From Amycolatopsis coloradensis (lineage in GTDB: Bacteria; Actinomycetota; Actinomycetes; Mycobacteriales; Pseudonocardiaceae), in assembly GCF_037997115.1 (NCBI RefSeq), contig NZ_CP150484.1, positions 3,553,252 through 3,617,251 on the forward strand: DNA of 64,000 bases. Direction: 5' to 3'. Positions 45,224 to 53,472 of this stretch are shown piece by piece. Position numbers and translations under genes: made by a program. The notes below the pieces were generated by a model that saw only the letters and a program-made list of their open reading frames with translations, did no database searches and was not told where the DNA came from. Each line of letters starts with the position of its first letter. Position 1 is the first letter of the stretch.

Positions 45224-46663
45224 ATGACGATGACACTGGACACCCCGAGCGGTGTGACCACGGAAAACGTGGAGAAGTCCTACCGCTGGCGCTGGCCCGC
45301 GCTGTTCGTGATCCTGACCGGCTCGGTGATGGAACTGCTCGACATGACGGTCACGAGCATCGCCGGACCGGTCATGCGGGAGTCGCTCGGTGGCGGCACG
45401 GCGATGATCCAGTGGCTCGGCGTCGCCTACACCCTCGCGATGGTGTCCGGCCTGCTCACCGGCGGGCGGCTCGGCGACATCTTCGGCCGCAAGCGCATGT
45501 TCCTCATCGGTGCGATCGGTTTCGTCGTCGGCTCGCTGTTCTGCGCGATCGCGGTGAACCCGGAAATGATCATCACCGCGCGGGTCGTGCAGGGCCTGTT
45601 CGGCGCCGCGATGGTCCCGCAGGGCCTCGGCATGATGAAGGAGATGTTCACCGGGAAGGAGCTTCAGTCCGCGTTCGGCATGTTCGGCCCGGTGATGGGG
45701 CTCGCCGCGGTCGGTGGCCCGATCCTCGCGGGCTGGCTGGTCGACGCCGATTTCTTCGGCACCGGCTGGCGGATGATCTTCCTGATCAACCTCCCGATCG
45801 GCGCGCTGGCCGTGCTCGCCGCGCTGAAGTTCCTCCCCGAATCCCGGCCCGGCGGTTCGCTCACCCTCGACATCCCCGGTGCGCTGCTCGCCACGACCGG
45901 CGCGCTGCTGATCGTCTTCCCGCTGGTGCAGGGCCGCGAGTACGGCTGGCCGCTGTGGACGTTCGCGATGATGGCCGCCGCGGTCGTGGTGTTCGGGGTC
46001 TTCGCGTGGTTCGAGAAGCGCAAGAGCGGCCGCGGCGGTGATCCGCTGGTGGAGCCGAGCCTGTTCCGCAAGCGCAGCTTCCTCGCCGGGATGGCGACCG
46101 GGACGATCTACTTCGCGGCGTTCTCCGGTTTCGGTCTGGTCTTCACGCTGTATCTGCAGCTCGGGCTCGGTTTCTCGCCGCTCAAGGCCGGGCTGACCGG
46201 GGTGCCGATGTCGCTGGGGATGATCGTCGGGATGGGCCTGGTGCAGGCGGTGCGCAAGCACGGCCGCAAGGTGCTGCACACCGGCGCGCTGATCATGACC
46301 GCCGGTGTGGTCGCCCTCCTGCTGCTCCTCGGCCCGGAGACGGGTCCGTGGCTGATCGCGCCGGCGTTGCTGGTGGTCGGGATCGGCTCCGGGCTGATCA
46401 TGGGGCCGTACTTCGAGATCGCCCTGTCCGGGGTGGAACCGGCTGAGGCCGGATCGGCGTCGGGTGCGCTGACGTCGCTCCAGCAGGTCGGCGGCGCATT
46501 GGGGCTCGCGCTGCTGGGCACGGTGTTCTTCGACGCGGGGACCGCCGACCCGACCGGCGCGGCCCAGCGGACGTTTTGGGTGGTCGCGGTGATGGTGATG
46601 CTCACCTTCGCGGTCGGATTCCTGCTGCCGAAGCGGATCCGCGACGTAGAGTCGGCCGGGTAG
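45224..46663 (+). CDS. DHA2 family MFS efflux transporter (EmrB/QacA type)
   Basis: This 479-residue protein has 14 predicted membrane helices. MFS/DHA2 motifs are LDMTVTSIAGPVM (motif D1, helix 1), GGRLGDIFGRKRMFLIG (motif A) and RVVQGLFGAAMVPQGLGMM with PVMGLAAVGGPILAGWLVD (motif C). It should export drugs or metabolites with proton exchange. ATG at 45224 is chosen over the open GTG at 45194, which would run into the operator region. It is divergent from a WYL regulator. The MoxR gene follows after 21 bases. Confidence 0.93.
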   Translation: MTMTLDTPSGVTTENVEKSYRWRWPALFVILTGSVMELLDMTVTSIAGPVMRESLGGGTAMIQWLGVAYTLAMVSGLLTGGRLGDIFGRKRMFLIGAIGFVVGSLFCAIAVNPEMIITARVVQGLFGAAMVPQGLGMMKEMFTGKELQSAFGMFGPVMGLAAVGGPILAGWLVDADFFGTGWRMIFLINLPIGALAVLAALKFLPESRPGGSLTLDIPGALLATTGALLIVFPLVQGREYGWPLWTFAMMAAAVVVFGVFAWFEKRKSGRGGDPLVEPSLFRKRSFLAGMATGTIYFAAFSGFGLVFTLYLQLGLGFSPLKAGLTGVPMSLGMIVGMGLVQAVRKHGRKVLHTGALIMTAGVVALLLLLGPETGPWLIAPALLVVGIGSGLIMGPYFEIALSGVEPAEAGSASGALTSLQQVGGALGLALLGTVFFDAGTADPTGAAQRTFWVVAVMVMLTFAVGFLLPKRIRDVESAG

Positions 46664-46684
46664 GCGATCGAGCTGGGAGGCCGC

Positions 46685-47566
46685 GTGGCTGGGACCGGGT
46701 ACTTCACATCCGTCGAAGACGTGACGGCGAAGCTCGCCGACACCGGCTACCTGGCCTCCGCGGCCGTCGCCACCACGGTGTTCCTCGCGGACGCCCTCGG
46801 CAAGCCGTTGCTGATCGAGGGCCCCGCGGGGGTGGGCAAGACCGAGCTGGCGAAGGCGGTCGCGCAGGCCAGCGGCTCCCGGCTCGTGCGGTTGCAGTGC
46901 TACGAAGGCGTCGACGAGTCGCGTGCGCTGTACGAGTGGAACCACGCGAAGCAGCTTCTCCGGATCACGGCCGGTAAGGACGAGACCTGGGACGAAGCCC
47001 GCAACGACATCTTCGGTGAAGAGTTCCTGTTGGCCAGGCCGCTGCTGACGGCGATCAAGGGCGACGAACCGACCGTCCTGCTCATCGACGAGACCGACAA
47101 GGCCGACGTCGAGATCGAGGGGCTGCTGCTGGAGGTGCTCGGCGACTTCCAGATCACCGTCCCGGAACTCGGCACGATCACCGCCGGCCGCAAGCCGTTC
47201 GTGGTACTGACCTCCAACGCGACCCGCGAGCTTTCCGAGGCGCTGCGACGGCGTTGCCTGTTCCTGCACATCGATTTCCCCGACGCGGCACTGGAACAGC
47301 GCATCGTGCGGCTCAAGGTGCCGGGCGTCGACGACGCGCTCGCCGCGTCCGTCGTCAAGGTGATCACCGCGCTGCGGGCGATGGAACTGCGGAAGGCGCC
47401 GTCGGTCGCCGAAACCATCGACTGGGCCCGCACCTTGCTGGCGCTCGGCGCGGACAGTCTCGGCGAGGACGTCGTCCGCGCGAGTCTCGGCGTCATCCTC
47501 AAACACCAGGACGACGTCGTGAAGGCGGACGCGCGGCTGGAACTCGGCAAGGTCCTCGACTCGTGA
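46685..47566 (+). CDS. MoxR family AAA+ ATPase
   Basis: This 293-residue AAA+ protein has Walker A EGPAGVGKTELAKAV (about 42-56), Walker B TVLLIDETDKAD (about 133-144), sensor-1 VLTSNATRELSEALRRRCLFLHI and the C-terminal helical lid. MoxR-type chaperones mature partner proteins together with a VWA-domain protein, which is encoded by the next gene overlapping by 4 bases. The GTG start at 46685 follows TGGGAGG. What it matures is unknown; CO-dehydrogenase-like (CoxD/CoxE) maturation is a precedent and the molybdenum hydroxylase 7 kb away is a speculative client. Confidence 0.93.
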   Translation: MAGTGYFTSVEDVTAKLADTGYLASAAVATTVFLADALGKPLLIEGPAGVGKTELAKAVAQASGSRLVRLQCYEGVDESRALYEWNHAKQLLRITAGKDETWDEARNDIFGEEFLLARPLLTAIKGDEPTVLLIDETDKADVEIEGLLLEVLGDFQITVPELGTITAGRKPFVVLTSNATRELSEALRRRCLFLHIDFPDAALEQRIVRLKVPGVDDALAASVVKVITALRAMELRKAPSVAETIDWARTLLALGADSLGEDVVRASLGVILKHQDDVVKADARLELGKVLDS

Positions 47567-48909
47567 GCGGTGTGCCGGGCAGACTCGTCGAGTTCGTCGA
47601 AGCGTTGCGGGAACACGGGATCCCGGCGGGTCCCAGTGAGACGGTCGACGCCGCCGCGGCACTCGAAGTACTGGGCCTGGCCTCCCGTGAGCAGATGCGC
47701 GAAGGGCTCGCGGCGGCGCTGGTCCGGCGCGGCGGCCAGCGTGCGGTATTCGACGCGACGTTCGACATCTACTTCCCGCTCGGCGTCGGCGCGCCCTCGC
47801 AGGACCCCGTCGAAGACCTGACCACGTTGCGGGACCGGCTCGCCTCGGCGCTCGCGGCCAACGACCAGACCGAACTGACGCAACTGGCCGGGCTCGCCGT
47901 CGACATGCTGGGAGAGTACGGCGGCACGGCGGGCACCGGCGGGTGGTCGGCGCACCAGACCCTGGAACGGCTTCAGCCGCAGACGCTCGTGGTCCGCGTG
48001 CTCGAAGCGATCCGCGCGGGCGGCCAGGAGGATTTCACCGACAGGCTGGACCGCGACGACGTCCGGCGTCGGGTCGAAGGCTTCCGTGGGCTGGTACGGA
48101 CCGAAGCCCGCCGGAGAGTGGCGGAAGTCCGTGGCAGGGAACGGGTTTCGCGGCACGCCGTCCCGCCGGCGGCCGACCGCGTCGACTTCCTGCTCGCCAG
48201 CCGCGCGCAACTCGCCGAACTCCGCCGCGTCGTCCAGCCGTTGTCGCGCAAACTCGCCACTCGGCTGGCCGCCCGGCGACGGCGGCACGCGCGCGGGCAG
48301 ATCGACCTGCGCCGGACGCTGCGGCGCTCGCTGTCCACCGGTGGCGTCCCGATGCGGCCGTCGTACCGGCGGCATCGGCCGGGGAGGCCGGAAATCGTGC
48401 TGCTGTGCGACATGTCGGGCTCGGTGGCCGGATTCGCGAACTTCACCATGCTGCTGGTGCAGGCCTTGCGCGACCAGTTCAGCAAGGTGCGGGTGTTCGC
48501 GTTCATCGACGCGTGCGACGAGATCACCCACCTCGTCGACACCGGTGCCGCCGATCCGGAGGACCTCGGCGCGCGCATCCTCGCCGACGCGGAACTGACC
48601 CGCTGGGACGGGCACAGCGACTACGGGCACGCGCTCGGCGAGTTCGCCGAGCGCTACTCGGACGCCGTGGGGCCCAAGACGTCCCTGCTCATCCTCGGGG
48701 ACGCCAGGACCAACGGCGGCGACCCGAACCTGGAGGCGGTGCGCGGAATGGCCGCCGCCGCGAGGCATACGTACTGGCTCAATCCCGAACGGACCGCGCT
48801 GTGGTCCACCGGGGACTCCGAGGCGCACGCGTACGCCCAGGTCGTCGAGATGCACGAATGCCGGAACGTGCACCAGCTGACGCGGCTGGTGGCTCGTCTG
48901 GTCTCGTGA
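47563..48909 (+). CDS. VWA domain protein, CoxE-like
   Basis: This 448-residue protein has an N-terminal helical region (RLVEFVEALREHGIPAGPSETVDAAAAL, typical CoxE N-terminus) and a charged middle. The C-terminal VWA domain (about 280-420) has the MIDAS motif D-M-S-G-S in VLLCDMSGSVAGFANF. TRWDGHSDYGHALGEF and LLILGDARTNGGDPN complete the metal site. It works with the MoxR ATPase encoded just upstream; GTG at 47563 overlaps the MoxR stop. It is convergent with the transglycosylase gene, 3 bases apart. Confidence 0.92.
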   Translation: MSGVPGRLVEFVEALREHGIPAGPSETVDAAAALEVLGLASREQMREGLAAALVRRGGQRAVFDATFDIYFPLGVGAPSQDPVEDLTTLRDRLASALAANDQTELTQLAGLAVDMLGEYGGTAGTGGWSAHQTLERLQPQTLVVRVLEAIRAGGQEDFTDRLDRDDVRRRVEGFRGLVRTEARRRVAEVRGRERVSRHAVPPAADRVDFLLASRAQLAELRRVVQPLSRKLATRLAARRRRHARGQIDLRRTLRRSLSTGGVPMRPSYRRHRPGRPEIVLLCDMSGSVAGFANFTMLLVQALRDQFSKVRVFAFIDACDEITHLVDTGAADPEDLGARILADAELTRWDGHSDYGHALGEFAERYSDAVGPKTSLLILGDARTNGGDPNLEAVRGMAAAARHTYWLNPERTALWSTGDSEAHAYAQVVEMHECRNVHQLTRLVARLVS

Positions 48910-48912
48910 GGT

Positions 48913-49734
48913 TCAGGGTTTGAGCGCGGCCTTGCCGTAGGCGTCGGCGTTGCTGAACACTTCCTGCCCGTACGCGGTGGAGTTGTTGTAGGTCAGCACC
49001 GCGGTCCACCAGCCGGCGGGGTCTCCGAGGTCGCCGCCCCGCGCGCACATGTACCGCGCGGTCGTCATCGCCGCGTCGTCGATGTTCTGCGGGTTCGGCG
49101 CGGCGCCGTCGCCGCTCGCGCGGACGCCGTACCGCTTCCAGGTGGCGGGCAGGAACTGCATCGGCCCGACCGCGCGATCCCACTTCGGGTCGCCGTCGAG
49201 GGCGCCCTTGTCCGTGTCGACGACCGCCAGCACACCGGGGGAGCCGTCGAGCGGGATGCCGATGATCGGCGGCGTCACGACGCCGTCCTCGCCGGCGCGG
49301 GAACCGTCGTGCCGGGCGTGCTGGGACTCGGTCCGGCCGATCCCGGCGATGGTCGCCCAGGTGATTTCGCAACGAGGAGTGGTCTTCACGGTCTTCTCGG
49401 CAGCGTTCACGTACGCCCGCAGCGTGCGCGAGGGGATGTCCGTGTTCTCCGACACCTTCGCGATCCAGGCGTCTTTCGCGGGCTCCGCGGGCAGCGGCCC
49501 GGCGTCGCCTGGGATGGCCGAACGCGGGGCGGGCTTGAGCGCGGGGACCACGAATTCCGGCTTGACCGGCACCGGCTCACGGTCGTTGAGGCTGATCACG
49601 ACCCAGACGGCACCGGCGACCAAGGCGCCCACGACCAGGAGCGCGAGCATCACACAGCCGCGCGGGCCGCGCTTGCGGGGCGGCGGTTGCCACTGGTCCA
49701 GCAGGTCCAGCGTCGAAGGGGACGAAGCGGTCAC
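48913..49734 (-). CDS. Membrane-anchored lytic murein transglycosylase
   Basis: This protein of about 273 residues has a basic N-terminus, a single membrane helix (CVMLALLVVGALVAGAVWVVI) and an extracytoplasmic SLT_2/MltB-like domain. The catalytic Glu is in IAGIGRTESQHARHDG, followed by AVGPMQFLPATWKRYGV and a C-terminal YNNSTAYGQEVFSNADAYG. It should cleave peptidoglycan glycan strands. The start is uncertain: the frame is open to a TTG at 49821, but the GTG at 49734 (VTASSPS) removes a stretch of unprotein-like sequence. Confidence 0.88.
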   Translation of the reverse strand: MTASSPSTLDLLDQWQPPPRKRGPRGCVMLALLVVGALVAGAVWVVISLNDREPVPVKPEFVVPALKPAPRSAIPGDAGPLPAEPAKDAWIAKVSENTDIPSRTLRAYVNAAEKTVKTTPRCEITWATIAGIGRTESQHARHDGSRAGEDGVVTPPIIGIPLDGSPGVLAVVDTDKGALDGDPKWDRAVGPMQFLPATWKRYGVRASGDGAAPNPQNIDDAAMTTARYMCARGGDLGDPAGWWTAVLTYNNSTAYGQEVFSNADAYGKAALKP

Positions 49735-49872
49735 CGGATCCACGGTACGTGACGAATGTGGAGAACTTGTGTGGCCCACCCCCCGCGTTTCGTCCTCTGA
49801 ACGCGGACCTTGCGCGTGCAACTACCGCAAGTAGAGGACTAACTGCGGGGTGCGATCGCCCCCTTTGCCCTG

Positions 49873-49928
49873 TTGACAGCGCTTCACCCGAATGGTGAGA
49901 CTAGTCCGCGTTAGGAAGGTTTCTTAAC
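49873..49928 (+). promoter_or_regulatory. Promoter and palindromic operator of the cellulase gene
   Basis: TTGACA (49873-49878), an 18-base gap and GAGACT (49897-49902) look like a promoter. Just downstream, GTTAGGAAGGTTTCTTAAC (49910-49928) is an imperfect 19-bp palindrome (GTTA.GAA...TTC.TAAC). Similar GTTAGGAAA/TTTCCTAAC sites are, to my recollection, common before actinomycete secreted carbohydrase genes. The regulator is unknown. Confidence 0.5.
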
Positions 49929-49987
49929 AAGGGCACGCCGCGCCCCTGCTTCACGGAACGCAACGACGCTTCTGAAGGAGGCACAAA

Positions 49988-51691
49988 GTGGTACGCCCAA
50001 GATGGCGGGCGGCGCTGGTCACGGTGCTCACGGCCGCCTCGGTCCCGATCTCCGCCCAGGCCGTTTCCGCGGCTCCAGTCCGCTATGAAGCCGAGAACGC
50101 GACGATCTCGCGCGGCGTGGTCGAATCCAACCACACGGGCTTCACCGGATCCGGCTTCGTCAACTACGACAACGTCACCGGTAGCTACGTCGAGTACACC
50201 GTCAACGCGGCGCAGGCCGGACAGCACACGCTGACCTTCCGCTACGCCAACGGCACCACCGCCAACCGCCCGCTCGACATCACGGTCAACGGCGCGATCG
50301 CCGTCGACGACCTCGGGTTCGCCGGCACCGGCGCGTGGACGACCTGGCGCACCGTCACCACGACGGTGAACCTCGCCGCGGGCGCCAACAAGATCCGCAC
50401 CACCGCCGTCACGGCGAACGGCGGTCCCAACGCGGACTCGCTGTCGGTCGAGGCCGACGGCGGTTCCAACGACACCGAAGCGCCGTCAGCGCCGGGCTCG
50501 CCCACCACGTCGAACGTGAGCTGTGGCAGCGTGACCCTGACCTGGCAGGCGTCGTCCGACAACGTCAGCGTCGCCGGGTACCGCGTCCTGCGGAACGGGC
50601 AAACCGTTGCCACGACGGCGAATCCGCCCGCGACGGTGACCGGTCTCGCCGCGTCGACGGCCTACTCGTTCACGGTGGTCGCCTACGACGCGGCGGGGAA
50701 CACGTCCGCGCCGAGCGCCACCGTCTCCGCCACCACGCCGGCGTGCGGTACCGGGACACCGGTGTCCATCAACGGAAAGCTCCACGTCTGCGGCGTCAAA
50801 CTGTGCAACCAGTACGGCAAGCCCATCCAGCTGCGGGGGATGAGCACGCACGGGATCCAGTGGTACAGCCAATGCGTGAAGACCGCCTCGCTGGACGCGC
50901 TGGCCAACGACTGGAAGGCCGACATCCTGCGCGTCGCCATGTACATCCAGGACGACGGCTACGAGAGCAACCCGCGCAAGTTCACCGACATGATGCACAA
51001 CTACATCGAAGAGGCGACGAAACGCGGCATGTACGTCCTCGTCGACTGGCATCAGCTCGACCCGGGCGACCCGAACGCGAACACGCATCTCGCGAAGACG
51101 TTCTTCACCGAGATCGCCCAGCGGCACAAGGACAAGGTCAACATCATCTACGACGTCGCGAACGAACCGAACGGCGTCAGCTGGGCGGACGTGAAGCGGT
51201 ACGCCGAAGAGGTCATCCCGGTGATCCGTGCCCAGGACCCCGACAGCGTCGTCTTCCTCGGGACGCACGGCTGGTCGACCTTCGGCATCTCCGACCAGCG
51301 CGACGAGACCGACATCCTGAACAACCCGGTCAACGCCACCAACATCATGTACACGTTCCACTTCTACGCGGCGTCGCACCAGGACGAGCACTACGACGCC
51401 CTGGCGCGGACGGCCGACCGGCTCCCGGTGTTCGTCACGGAATTCGGCACCCAGACCTACACGGGTGACGGCGGGAACGACTTCACGTACTCGCAGAAGT
51501 ACCTGGATCTGCTGGCCGCCAAGAAGATCGGCTGGACGAACTGGAACTTCTCCGACGACTTCCGCTCCGGTGCCGTGTTCAAGACCGGAACCTGCGCCGG
51601 GAACTCCTTCACCGGCACTTCGATGCTGAAGCCCGCCGGTGTCTGGGTGCGGGACCGCATCCGCACGCCGGACGACTTCCCGACCGGCTGA
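49988..51691 (+). CDS. Secreted modular GH5 cellulase (CBM6/35 - Fn3 - GH5)
   Basis: This 567-residue protein has a signal peptide (about 1-30, VSA-AP), a carbohydrate-binding module of the CBM6/35 type (about 31-155), a fibronectin type III domain (about 165-252) and a GH5 catalytic domain (about 255-560). The CBM is marked by YEAENATISRGVVE and GSYVEYTVNAAQAGQHTLTFRYANG. GH5 residues are E393 in YDVANEPNG (acid/base) and E485 in VFVTEFGTQ (nucleophile), plus LVDWHQLDPGD. It should be an extracellular endo-beta-1,4-glucanase. GTG at 49988 follows GAAGGAGGC. Confidence 0.94.
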   Translation: MVRPRWRAALVTVLTAASVPISAQAVSAAPVRYEAENATISRGVVESNHTGFTGSGFVNYDNVTGSYVEYTVNAAQAGQHTLTFRYANGTTANRPLDITVNGAIAVDDLGFAGTGAWTTWRTVTTTVNLAAGANKIRTTAVTANGGPNADSLSVEADGGSNDTEAPSAPGSPTTSNVSCGSVTLTWQASSDNVSVAGYRVLRNGQTVATTANPPATVTGLAASTAYSFTVVAYDAAGNTSAPSATVSATTPACGTGTPVSINGKLHVCGVKLCNQYGKPIQLRGMSTHGIQWYSQCVKTASLDALANDWKADILRVAMYIQDDGYESNPRKFTDMMHNYIEEATKRGMYVLVDWHQLDPGDPNANTHLAKTFFTEIAQRHKDKVNIIYDVANEPNGVSWADVKRYAEEVIPVIRAQDPDSVVFLGTHGWSTFGISDQRDETDILNNPVNATNIMYTFHFYAASHQDEHYDALARTADRLPVFVTEFGTQTYTGDGGNDFTYSQKYLDLLAAKKIGWTNWNFSDDFRSGAVFKTGTCAGNSFTGTSMLKPAGVWVRDRIRTPDDFPTG

Positions 51692-51696
51692 CCCGG

Positions 51697-51734
51697 ACGC
51701 CTCGTGCCCGATGTCCTCACCGGGCACGAGGCGT
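51697..51734 (+). terminator. Terminator hairpin after the GH5 gene
   Basis: ACGCCTCGTGCCCG (51697-51710) and CGGGCACGAGGCGT (51721-51734) form a perfect 14-bp stem with a 10-base loop, 5 bases after the stop. Confidence 0.75.
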
Positions 51735-51762
51735 TCCCCGGCATGGCAGACTCCGCCGGAGG

Positions 51763-52128
51763 AACGCGTGGCTCACCAGCCTCATCGCCGTGGCCGGGAC
51801 CCTGCTCGGCTCGACGTCGACCTTCTTGTTCCAGCGGCTCAACACCGCTCGCACCGAGCGATTCACCCGCGAAGAACGGCTTCGCCAGGACCGGACGGAA
51901 GCCTGTGCCGACTTCGCTGGCGCGATCACCGGCTCCGCCGTGGTGCCGTCAGTCTCTGGCTTCTGCGCCGGCGTGCCGCCCCTGACGCCGAGGATCTGCG
52001 CGCCGCGTTCACCGAATCCGACGTTCTCGGCGCCGCGGCCGACCATGCCGAACTGGCCGGTCACGAAGAGCGGTGCCAGCGGGCGCTCGATGCCTTCATC
52101 GACGCCGCGGGTGCCCAGGTGTGCGGCG
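51763..52128 (+). pseudogene. Frameshifted remnant of a small actinobacterial membrane-anchored hypothetical protein
   Basis: Frame 1 from 51763 reads NAWLTSLIAVAGTLLGSTST then FLFQRLNTARTERFTREERLRQ and DRTEACADFAGAIT. After about 51931 the continuation is found only in another frame: LRRGAVSLWLLRRRAAPDAE, DLRAAFTESDVLGAAADHAE, CQRALDAFIDAA. Joined with one missing base, the two parts give a normal member of a common family (N-terminal helix, ERxxRQxRxxAxxxFAGAxT, then RRxxxxxWxxR). The expected start codon is AAC although GGAGGA precedes it. The C-terminus runs into the deaminase gene. A sequencing error could explain the frameshift but not the lost start. Confidence 0.65.
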
Positions 52129-53103
52129 TCAGGCCAGCCAGGCGTCGATCTCTTGGTGGATCGAACGTTTGAGTTCGGCGGATGCGAAGGACGCGTCGAC
52201 GGACGCCCTGGCGAGGCCCGCGAGCGCGAGGTCGTCGTAGGCGAACGCCTCGCGAGTGCGCAGGAACTCGTCGGTCAGCGTCGTCCCGGTGACCGAAGGG
52301 ACATCGGTGCTGAGCGTGACCACGAGCCCGGCGTCGACCAGCCGGGGGAGCGGGTGCTCCTCGAACGCGGGAACCAGCCCGAGCGTCACGTTCGACGACG
52401 GGCAGACCTCCAGCGCGATACCGCGTTCCCGCACCTCGGCGACCAGCGCGACGTCCTCCAGGATCCGGATGCCGTGGCCGATCCGTTCGCTGTGACCGAC
52501 CTCCAGGGCCTCGCGGATGCTCGCCGGGCCGGCGTCCTCGCCCGCGTGGTGGATCAGGTGCAGCCCCGCCTCCTCGGCCTCGTCGCAGATCCCGGCGAAC
52601 GGCGCGAGCGGGTACTTCTCCTCCCCGGCGAGCCCGATCGCGAACACCCCGTCCGGCGCGTACCGGCGTGCCAGGCCGAGGGTGAGCCGGGCGCGTTCGA
52701 CCGACCGGCGGCGCGAGTGGTCCAGCAGCACCCGCCAGTGGAGCCCGTACTCGGCCGCCCCCACCGAGAGTCCTTTGAGGACGGACGCCAGCGGCATGTC
52801 CGGCTCTCCCAGTCGTTCGCCGTGCGAAGCCGCCGTGAAGGTGACCTCGGCGTAGCGGACGCCGTCCGCGACCTGGTCTTCGCAGAACTCGCGCGCCACC
52901 CGTTCGAAGTCCTCGGGCCTCCGCAGGCAGGACCGCAGCAGCCCGTTGTAGTCACCGAACGCACGGAAGCCGTCGAACACGGGTTGTTCCGCGGGTACCG
53001 CGACGCCGTTCGCCTCGCCGAGGTCACGGAGCGTGTCCGGCCGGATGGTGCTTTCCAGGTGGACGTGCAGATGCGCCTTGGGCAGCAGAGAAAGATCCCG
53101 CAT
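52129..53103 (-). CDS. Adenosine deaminase family protein
   Basis: This 324-residue metal-dependent TIM-barrel deaminase has zinc ligands in PKAHLHVHLEST (N-terminal HxH), HHAGEDAG (His and catalytic Glu), HSERIGHG (His) and STDVPSVTGT (Asp). The last motif normally reads TDDP; here the second Asp is Val. It should deaminate adenosine or a related purine such as aminodeoxyfutalosine or N6-methyl-AMP; the choice is not clear. ATG at 53103 (MRDLSLLPKAHLH) is chosen; the frame is open upstream into unlikely sequence. Confidence 0.88.
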   Translation of the reverse strand: MRDLSLLPKAHLHVHLESTIRPDTLRDLGEANGVAVPAEQPVFDGFRAFGDYNGLLRSCLRRPEDFERVAREFCEDQVADGVRYAEVTFTAASHGERLGEPDMPLASVLKGLSVGAAEYGLHWRVLLDHSRRRSVERARLTLGLARRYAPDGVFAIGLAGEEKYPLAPFAGICDEAEEAGLHLIHHAGEDAGPASIREALEVGHSERIGHGIRILEDVALVAEVRERGIALEVCPSSNVTLGLVPAFEEHPLPRLVDAGLVVTLSTDVPSVTGTTLTDEFLRTREAFAYDDLALAGLARASVDASFASAELKRSIHQEIDAWLA

Positions 53104-53256
53104 GAGCACCAAGTTAGCGGTCACGGCCCTCGTCTCGCGCCCGGTTTTCCGGCGGCCGGATATCCGAAATGAGTGATTCGGCTCGCCGCGGGGAACCCCC
53201 GGGGCACCACCGGTCGTTGAGCAGGACACCAGACGACCCCGAGGAAAGGGACCACA

Positions 53257-53472
53257 GTGCCTCTACTGCGGAAGTTGACCGCCCTGGCCGGCACCGCCGG
53301 GGCCGTGCGCGCCTACGTGCGGAAGAACCCCGAGAAGGTCTCCAAGGTCGTGAACAAGGCCGCGACCTTCGTCGACCACAAGACCAAGGGCAAGTACCAC
53401 AGCCAGATCGACGGCGCGGTGCGCAAGGTCGACGGGATGACCGGGCGGCCGCGACGCCCCTACCAGCCCTAA
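53257..53472 (+). CDS. Small basic helical protein, MT0933/Rv0909 antitoxin-like
   Basis: This 71-residue basic protein has [38 protein letters not shown], matching the layout of the MT0933-like antitoxin family (a helix of NxDKVxKxVDKAxxFVDxKTxGKYxxxID). The GTG at 53257 follows GAGGAAAGG. No toxin gene is adjacent: adenosine deaminase lies on one side, and recQ overlaps its stop by 4 bases on the other. It may be a solitary family member with another role; the match is by eye. Confidence 0.78.
   Translation: MPLLRKLTALAGTAGAVRAYVRKNPEKVSKVVNKAATFVDHKTKGKYHSQIDGAVRKVDGMTGRPRRPYQP

Noticed and set aside
44187..45227. Long rightward frames opposite the reductase and WYL genes
   Set aside because: Shadow frames of GC-rich coding DNA without recognisable motifs or ribosome sites.
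51639..52172. Continuous open frame through the pseudogene region starting with GTG at 51768
   Set aside because: Its first third is Arg/His-rich non-protein-like sequence; only the part after about 51931 matches the family.
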